From CAIQQQ01 sp040399685 (lineage in GTDB: Bacteria > Pseudomonadota > Alphaproteobacteria > Acetobacterales > Acetobacteraceae), in the NCBI GenBank assembly GCA_040399685.1, contig JBBART010000013.1, positions 70,625-134,624 of the forward strand: DNA of 64,000 nt, read 5' to 3'. Under the pieces are notes generated by a model, which worked only from the letters and a program-made list of their open reading frames with translations, was not told where the DNA came from and did no database searches. The translations under genes and the position numbers were made by a program. This document shows positions 61,095-64,000 of the stretch, one piece after another (position 1 is the stretch's first letter; each line of letters begins with the position of its first letter).

Positions 61095-61574
61095 ATGGAC
61101 GATATGTCGCACCCGCCAATGCCGGTCACCGACACTGAAAATACTCGTACGATAGGTCGCAAGAGTGTGCGTCGGTCTTCGGTTGAAGTCCTTGTCCGCA
61201 GCGAACCGCGTCGGTCTTGGACACCCGAGCAAAAGCGCGACATCGTGGCCGAGAGTTTGGGTCCCGAACTGACGCCGACCCAGGTGGCGCAGAAATATCG
61301 GATCAGCAGCGGTCTGCTCTATACTTGGCGTCAGCAGTTCTTGCGTAGGCCGGGAGATTTGCTGACACGATCGACGCCCAGCTTTGCGCAGGTTGAGATG
61401 GCGCCCGACCTGCTGCAGCCGCAAGCGCCACTTCCGTCTCCTCCTTGCACGCGGCCGCCACGGTCGGAGGGAATGATCGAGATTATTTTGCCCGACGGGA
61501 TCTCGCTGCGTGTCGATGATCAGGTCAACACCCAGGCCTTGCGGCGTGTGCTCGACGTCTTGCGGGCCCCATGA
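61095..61574 (+). CDS. tnpA: IS66 accessory protein TnpA
   Basis: About 159 aa. An HTH region WTPEQKRDIVAESLGPELTP, QVAQKYRISSGLLYTWRQQF (the transposase-8/IS66 OrfA type) is followed by a variable middle and EGMIEIILPDGISLRVDDQV near the C-terminus. ATG 61095 (MDDMSHPP) is taken as start; ATG 61104 is also possible. Stop overlaps tnpB by 4 bases. Confidence 0.92.
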   Translation: MDDMSHPPMPVTDTENTRTIGRKSVRRSSVEVLVRSEPRRSWTPEQKRDIVAESLGPELTPTQVAQKYRISSGLLYTWRQQFLRRPGDLLTRSTPSFAQVEMAPDLLQPQAPLPSPPCTRPPRSEGMIEIILPDGISLRVDDQVNTQALRRVLDVLRAP

Positions 61575-61921
61575 TCGCCCTGTCGTCCAGCGCCCGTGTC
61601 TATCTGGCCTGCGGTGTCACGGACATGAGAAAGGGCATGGTCGGGCTTGCCATGATCGTGCAACAGACCTTGACGGAGGATCCGTTCGGCGGGGCGATCT
61701 TTGCTTTTCGCGGACGTCGGGCTGGGCTGATCAAGCTGATTTGGCACGACGGTGTCGGACTGTGCATGCTGACGAAACGGCTCGAGCAGGGCCAGTTCGT
61801 CTGGCCGTCGGTGACGACGACGGGGCGAATTGCCCTGTCACCGTCCCAGCTGGTGGCGCTGCTGGACGGATGCGAATGGCGTGCCCCGCAGCCCCGTCGC
61901 AGGCCCGAGTTGGCGGGTTAA
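61571..61921 (+). CDS. tnpB: IS66 accessory protein TnpB
   Basis: About 116 aa, IS66 OrfB type. It reads VYLACGVTDMRKGMVGLAMI, FAFRGRRAGLIKLIWHDG and GLCMLTKRLEQGQFVWPSVT, the diagnostic conserved blocks. ATGA overlap with tnpA. Its role in transposition is accessory and not understood; most IS66 elements need it. Confidence 0.96.
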   Translation: MIALSSSARVYLACGVTDMRKGMVGLAMIVQQTLTEDPFGGAIFAFRGRRAGLIKLIWHDGVGLCMLTKRLEQGQFVWPSVTTTGRIALSPSQLVALLDGCEWRAPQPRRRPELAG

Positions 61922-61954
61922 AATTGGCGCAAATCTGCTAAAAAACTGGATTTA

Positions 61955-63598
61955 ATGCGGCTAGACAACTATGATTTTGGCATGCAGATCGACCTCGCCA
62001 CCCTGCCGGACGACTCTGGAATCCTCCAGCAAATGCTGCGAGATCTGGTCGCCGCTGCCACCCAGGAGCAGGTGGCGTTGCAAAGCGAGGTTCAGCAGCG
62101 CGAGGCGGAGAACGACAAGCTGCGTCTGCTGATCCAGCGGCTTTTGCGCAATCGGTTTGGTCGTAGGTCCGAGCAATTGAGTCCCGACCAGCTTCAACTT
62201 GGGCTGGAAGATCTCGAGCAGACGATTGGCGAGGGGGAAGCCGCCCAGGACGCTGCGGTCCAGTCTGACGCGCAACGGCAGAAGCGTCGGGTGGCGCGGC
62301 CCCGCCGCAACCATGGGGCCCTTCCATTGCATCTGCCGCGCGATGAGGTTGTCATCGACGTCGCCCATGATGCCTGCCCCTGCTGCGGGGGCACGCTGCA
62401 TGCCATCGGCGAGTTGCGCACCGAACAACTCGATATCGTCCCGTCGCAACTGCGGGTCCGGGTCACGCGTCGCCCGCGTTATGCCTGCCACACTTGCGAG
62501 GGCACCGTTGTCGTCGCACCCGCCCCAGAGCGACCGATCGATGGTGGCATGGCAACCGAGGCACTGATCGTGCATGTGGTGGTCAGCAAGTTCTGTGACT
62601 CCCTGCCGCTGTATCGGCAGGCGCAGATGCTGGCACGTCAGGGCATCACCCTGGATCGTTCAACGCTTGGCAATTGGGTCGGGCGCGCCTGTTGGTGGCT
62701 GACGCCGCTCTATGATTTGGTGGTCGGCACCGTGCTCGGGTCCAGCAAGATCTTCGCCGACGACACAACGCTACCGGTGCTTGATCCCGGTCGAGGGCGA
62801 ACGAAGGTCGGGCGCCTGTGGTGCTATGCCGTCGATGACCGGCCTTGGTGTGGGCCAGGTCATCCGGCCGCAGCCTACGTCTATACGGCAGACCGCAAGA
62901 ACGAACGCCCCGCCGGACATTTGTCAGCATTCCGTGGCGTGTTGCAGGTCGATGGCTATGACGGGTTCAAACGCCTGGCCGGAGATCGCAAGGACAGCAC
63001 TGTACGCCTGGCCTTCTGTTGGGCGCACATGCGCAGGGGATTTTACGAGTTTTACACGTCCACAAAATCCCCCTTGGCCCTTGAGGTGCTGACGCGGATC
63101 CGTGCCCTGTATGCCATCGAGGCTGAGATCCGCGGAAACTCCGCCGAACACCGCAAGCAGGTGCGACAGGTCCGAAGTCGACCGATCGTGGAGGCCCTAC
63201 TGACGTGGTTGCAGGATCATATCGGGCGAGTGTTGGCCATCTCTGACTTGGCGGGTGCCATCCGCTACGCCCTTCGGCATTGGCCGGGCTTGGTGGTGTT
63301 CCTTGAGGATGGTCGCGTCGAGATGGACACCAACGTGGTCGAACGGGCCATCAGGCCGCATACCCTGACGCGCAAAAATGCGTTGTTCGCGGGCTCGGAT
63401 GGCGGCGCGCGTCATTGGGCGATTGCGATGACATTGATCCAGACCGCCAAGCTCAATGGCGTCAATCCGATGGCGTGGCTTACCGATGTGCTCGAACGCA
63501 TCGTCTCGGGGCGTACCAAGGCGCACGAACTCCCAACACTGCTCCCCTGGAACTGGATGCCGACGCCAGGCGACAGGATCGTAGAAAAAGCAGCGTAG
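61955..63598 (+). CDS. tnpC: IS66 transposase TnpC
   Basis: About 547 aa. A helical N-terminal part with LRLLIQRLLRNRFGRRSEQL (leucine-zipper-like), a zinc-finger-like CPCCGG..CHTC section (residues ~145-190) and the DDE catalytic core: IFADDTTLPVLDPGRGRTKV, LQVDGYDGFKRLAGD and the Glu in GRVEMDTNVVERAIRPHTLT. ATG 61955 is the first start; ATG 61982 (MQIDLATLPDD) is also plausible. It ends 34 bases before the right repeat. Confidence 0.95.
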   Translation: MRLDNYDFGMQIDLATLPDDSGILQQMLRDLVAAATQEQVALQSEVQQREAENDKLRLLIQRLLRNRFGRRSEQLSPDQLQLGLEDLEQTIGEGEAAQDAAVQSDAQRQKRRVARPRRNHGALPLHLPRDEVVIDVAHDACPCCGGTLHAIGELRTEQLDIVPSQLRVRVTRRPRYACHTCEGTVVVAPAPERPIDGGMATEALIVHVVVSKFCDSLPLYRQAQMLARQGITLDRSTLGNWVGRACWWLTPLYDLVVGTVLGSSKIFADDTTLPVLDPGRGRTKVGRLWCYAVDDRPWCGPGHPAAAYVYTADRKNERPAGHLSAFRGVLQVDGYDGFKRLAGDRKDSTVRLAFCWAHMRRGFYEFYTSTKSPLALEVLTRIRALYAIEAEIRGNSAEHRKQVRQVRSRPIVEALLTWLQDHIGRVLAISDLAGAIRYALRHWPGLVVFLEDGRVEMDTNVVERAIRPHTLTRKNALFAGSDGGARHWAIAMTLIQTAKLNGVNPMAWLTDVLERIVSGRTKAHELPTLLPWNWMPTPGDRIVEKAA

Positions 63599-63653
63599 CA
63601 AAACGTCAGCGAACGTAGAGCCGGTCAACCCTTGCTGCCGTCGCTCCGCTTAC

Positions 63654-63661
63654 GCGACTTC
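63654..63661. repeat. Right target-site duplication of the IS66 element
   Basis: GCGACTTC, identical to 61028-61035. Removing the element and one copy rejoins 61035 to 63662, reconstructing the old sequence of the site. Confidence 0.95.
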
Positions 63662-63903
63662 TGGACCCAATGCCTGTCCGCTGGGCTAGCACTCGGCAGT
63701 GACAGCCGTGTCTGTAAAGCGCCTATTGGTGTCGCGGGTGGTTATCGCTCCGACGATGCGTCAAACGTAAGATTTTATTTGCCTGGATCAAAATGCAATG
63801 ACAGTTAGCTGAATTTGTATCGTATTGTATGAAAAGTTCCTATGCTAATAGGCGTCCAGCTTTGGTGACGGTCGGCAGTGCGAGCATGTGATCCTATAGG
63901 CTA
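63662..63903. other. Gene-free stretch right of IS66
   Basis: No open frame with support in these 242 bases. The DNA contains an AT-rich part (63765-63850) unlike the rest of the region. Before IS66 came in, this was continuous with the upstream region of the DUF4238 gene. Confidence 0.5.
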
Positions 63904-64000
63904 TGTCAGACCCGCGCAGAGCTGAGCCACACCGAATCGTCTTTGGTTGTCAAACAGCGTCGAAAAGTTTCCAGGTAACAGCGTCCAAAAGTTTCCAGTT
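63904..64000 (+). mobile_element. Possible left end of an IS21-family element, cut by window edge
   Basis: TGTCAGACCCGCGC at 63904 begins like an IS21-type terminus, and two direct copies of a 22-base repeat (63953-63974 and 63977-63998, sharing GCGTCSAAAAGTTTCC, one mismatch) follow, as the multiple end repeats of IS21 elements do. istA would lie just outside the window. This is by recall of pattern only. Confidence 0.4.

Larger units (their letters stand above)
61036..63653 (+). mobile_element. IS66-family insertion sequence, apparently intact
   Basis: 2,618 bp with terminal inverted repeats of about 21 bp: left 61036-61056 begins GTAAGCGGAGTGACGG, right 63633-63653 is its complement (GTAAGCGGAGCGACGG read on the minus strand), 19 of 21 identical. 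GTAAGCG is the usual IS66 end. It carries tnpA, tnpB and tnpC in the standard order and is flanked by an exact 8-bp duplication GCGACTTC. All three genes are open, so it is probably still mobile. Confidence 0.95.

Noticed and set aside
63953..63998. CRISPR-like repeats
   Set aside because: Only two copies, 2 bases apart, so no spacers; more like IS end repeats.

Overview
The window looks like the chromosome of a GC-rich alphaproteobacterium, probably from or near the Acetobacteraceae. The grounds are gene content and gene style: DUF3422 and DUF815 neighbours, a type-II lumazine synthase behind an FMN riboswitch, a fused LivHM permease, an NDUFAF6-like squalene/phytoene synthase homologue, and many 4-base ATGA overlaps. 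No rRNA, complete tRNA or CRISPR array was seen. The assignment is inference; no search was run.

Left part (1-11 kb). A partial FAD monooxygenase and a small unknown gene are followed by a LacI-type regulator. It is transcribed away from an eight-gene sugar operon: binding protein, two permeases, ATPase, then two xylose-isomerase-like TIM barrels alternating with two Gfo/Idh/MocA oxidoreductases. A perfect palindrome overlaps the likely -10 box of this operon. The two-plus-two enzyme set fits glycoside breakdown by C3 oxidation, elimination/hydration and reduction (as for levoglucosan), or a ycjR/ycjS-like route.

Middle part (11-32 kb). Mostly housekeeping genes: beta-carbonic anhydrase, yajC, Fe-type superoxide dismutase, RidA, riboswitch-controlled ribH, an Hsp70 relative, two gamma-glutamyltransferases, YraN, a ComM-like ATPase, an aspartase/CMLE-family lyase, RadC, an HDAC-like deacetylase, a CNNM/CBS protein, XGPRT and CsaA. 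At 32.1-33.2 kb there is a scar: a second copy of the lpxB 3' end, the 3' end of a Gfo/Idh gene, and an AT-rich orphan gene coding for an exported protein.

Right-centre (33-47 kb), all on the minus strand. A nine-gene operon (46621 down to 35789) encodes a two-subunit molybdenum hydroxylase, a 6-hydroxynicotinate-reductase-like protein, a UPF0280 protein with visible ApbE-type motifs, a DUF1185 protein and a complete Liv-type ABC importer. Almost every junction overlaps by 4 bases. The known Eubacterium barkeri 6-hydroxynicotinate reductase carries covalent flavin, and ApbE proteins attach flavin covalently. I therefore read this as a hydroxylate-then-reduce N-heterocycle catabolic module with its own flavinylation factor. 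It is the most interesting system in the window. GNAT, nitrilase-family and lpxB genes follow in the same direction.

47-55 kb. A YihY membrane protein, an Mla-type lipid transport operon (STAS-MlaE, MlaF, MlaD, PqiC-like lipoprotein), a chemoreceptor coupled to a small membrane protein, and a ProP-like MFS transporter.

55.5-64 kb is an accessory island. It holds an IS256 transposase fragment joined head-to-head to an IS3 fragment, an integrase cut off by the IS3 piece, a tRNA-3'-end-like att remnant, an unrecognised gene with two helix-turn-helix-like repeats, a DUF4238 gene, an intact IS66 element with a perfect 8-bp target duplication, and what may be the start of an IS21-type element at the right edge.
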